Shown piece after piece: positions 6,540 through 7,374 of a DNA stretch of 7,374 bases. The stretch comes from JAPOQD01 sp964620555 (lineage in GTDB: Bacteria; Pseudomonadota; Gammaproteobacteria; Pseudomonadales; Halieaceae). Below the pieces are notes generated by a model. That model was given only the letters and a program-made list of their open reading frames with translations. It searched no databases and was not told the origin of the DNA. The position numbers were made by a program, and so were the translations under genes. The number at the start of each line of letters is the position of its first letter. Position 1 is the first letter of the stretch. Location: the NCBI GenBank assembly GCA_964620555.1, contig CAZUGZ010000062.1:1-7374 (forward strand), in the 5' to 3' direction.

Positions 6540-7288
6540 TCAGCGATTCTCAATTGCTGCGCTACAGCCGGCAGATCATGCTGCCGGATCTGGACGTGGC
6601 GGGACAGGAGCGCCTGCTGCAGGCCCGGGTCCTGATCGTCGGCCTGGGCGGTCTGGGTTGCCCGGTGGCGCTGTATCTCGCTGCGGCGGGGGTGGGTGAG
6701 CTGTTGTTGGCGGACGGCGAGCGGGTGGAAATCAGTAATCTGCAACGGCAGATTGCCCATACCCAGAGCCGCATTGGCGACTCCAAGGTGGATTCGGCCA
6801 GCGCCGCCGTGGCGGCGCTCAATCCCGACTGCCGGATACGGGGTATTCCCCGCTACCTGGAGCGGGAGGAACTGACCGCGCTGGCCGCTGAAGTCAGCCT
6901 GGTGGTGGATGCCAGCGACAACGCGGCGACCCGGCTGGCGGCGAATCGGGCCTGTGTCGAAGCCGGCGTGGCGCTGGTGTCCGGTGCGGCGATTCGCAGT
7001 GAGGGGCAGGTAGCCGTGTTCCACCCGGCCCTCGGCGGTCCCTGTTATCGCTGTATGTACCCGCAGGACGCCGGTGAACTGGACCAGGCGTGTTCCGAAA
7101 GTGGGGTTTTGGCGCCGCTGGTGGGCGTCATCGGCAGTTTGCAGGCCTTGGAGGCGATCAAGCTGTTGGCCGGTTTCGGCGAGCCCCTGCTGGGCAGTCT
7201 GCTGGTCATCGATGCCTGGTCCATGCAGGTGCGGAGGCTGAAGCTCCGGCAACGCGATGATTGCCCGGTATGCTCCCCACCGCGATGA
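6536..7288 (+). CDS. moeB: Molybdopterin-synthase adenylyltransferase (MoeB/ThiF family)
   Basis: MoeB is an E1-like enzyme that adenylates the C-terminal glycine of MoaD, the sulfur-carrier subunit of molybdopterin synthase, so that it can be thiolated for molybdenum cofactor synthesis. The 250-aa protein (E. coli MoeB 249) has RYSRQIMLP (9-17), the nucleotide loop VLIVGLGGLGCPVA (32-45), Asp60, SNLQRQIAH (67-75) and Lys84. Asp128 is in DASDN, and SGAAIRSEGQVAVF is at 149-162. Two CxxC pairs, Cys170/Cys173 (GPCYRC) and Cys243/Cys246 (CPVC), form the structural zinc site. LAPLVGVIGSLQALEAIKLL (192-211) is highly typical. ThiF, which activates ThiS for thiamine, is very similar and some bacteria use one enzyme for both. 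Adjacency to prmC, as in Pseudomonas moeB, favours MoeB. GTG start, overlapping prmC by 4 bases. Confidence 0.88.
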   Translation: MISDSQLLRYSRQIMLPDLDVAGQERLLQARVLIVGLGGLGCPVALYLAAAGVGELLLADGERVEISNLQRQIAHTQSRIGDSKVDSASAAVAALNPDCRIRGIPRYLEREELTALAAEVSLVVDASDNAATRLAANRACVEAGVALVSGAAIRSEGQVAVFHPALGGPCYRCMYPQDAGELDQACSESGVLAPLVGVIGSLQALEAIKLLAGFGEPLLGSLLVIDAWSMQVRRLKLRQRDDCPVCSPPR

Positions 7289-7301
7289 CGGGCCTGACCC
7301 C

Positions 7302-7323
7302 GGCGTCCAGTTAGGGGGACGTC
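7302..7323. other. Imperfect hairpin after moeB
   Basis: GGCGTCC (7302-7308) can pair with GGACGTC (7317-7323) over an 8-base loop, giving seven pairs, one of them G-U. No T-run follows on either strand, so it is not a classical intrinsic terminator. It could still mark the operon end or be chance. Confidence 0.25.
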
Positions 7324-7329
7324 ACTGCA

Positions 7330-7374
7330 TCAGCTATGCTCCGCCTCTGCGTGGCCGTGGGCGGCATCTGCCGA
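7330..7374 (-). CDS. Possible C-terminal end of a convergent gene (cut by window edge)
   Basis: On the minus strand one frame enters the window and runs 14 codons to a TGA at 7330-7332. It would encode SADAAHGHAEAEHS, an Ala/His/Glu-rich tail that looks like a plausible disordered or metal-binding C-terminus. That is all that can be said; the family is not recognisable. The opposite strand has an ATG at 7336 that also stays open to the edge (MLRLCVAVGGICR), so a plus-strand gene start is an alternative reading of the same bases. Confidence 0.2.
   Translation of the reverse strand, partial: SADAAHGHAEAEHS

Noticed and set aside
7336..7374. Start of murI (glutamate racemase) at the right edge, suggested by an AVGGI string
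   Set aside because: MurI proteins begin with a DSGVGG(L/I)S motif carrying catalytic Asp and Ser. The residues here (CVAVGGIC) lack both, so the resemblance is probably chance.
1..7374. A hidden accessory island, mobile element, CRISPR array or defence system
   Set aside because: Every large interval is filled by an intact housekeeping gene in a conserved order. I saw no direct repeats, terminal inverted repeats, transposase or integrase motifs, and no obvious local shift in base composition.

Overview
The window is a GC-rich stretch of bacterial chromosome that is almost entirely coding. It holds a conserved gammaproteobacterial housekeeping locus. The order read along the + strand is tRNA-Gln(UUG), ispE, lolB, a TPR lipoprotein (lbcA-like), hemA, prfA, prmC and moeB. 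To my knowledge this matches the Pseudomonas aeruginosa order from prs to murI. That order, the IspE-LolB-LbcA run and the glutamyl-tRNA reductase (C5) route to heme point to a Pseudomonas-like or related marine gammaproteobacterium. The genus cannot be fixed from the sequence alone.

Left arm (1-3223, minus strand). A TPR lipoprotein gene leads a compact operon. It overlaps lolB by 4 bases, lolB is followed 4 bases later by ispE, and the 5' part of a tRNA-Gln gene lies 15 bases beyond ispE and is cut by the window edge. The first two products act at the outer membrane: LolB inserts lipoproteins there, and the TPR protein has its own lipobox and so is a likely LolB client. IspE is a cytosolic enzyme of the MEP isoprenoid pathway.

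Centre (3224-3347). This 124-base divergent intergenic region must hold the 5' signals for both arms. One plausible extended -10 promoter faces hemA, followed by a short GC-rich hairpin in the predicted leader.

Right arm (3348-7288, plus strand). hemA, prfA, prmC and moeB are packed with a 7-base gap, a 1-base overlap and a 4-base overlap. HemA makes the first committed heme precursor from Glu-tRNA. PrfA (RF1) terminates translation at UAA/UAG, and PrmC methylates the GGQ glutamine of that release factor. MoeB adenylates the sulfur-carrier subunit of molybdopterin synthase. The last 86 bases hold a weak hairpin and possibly the end of a convergent gene.

I found no mobile element, CRISPR array, phage gene or defence system, and no evidence of a new biological system. 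The points most worth following up are the LbcA-type adaptor coupled to lolB, the Asp in the RF1 codon-recognition tripeptide, and the leader hairpin before hemA.
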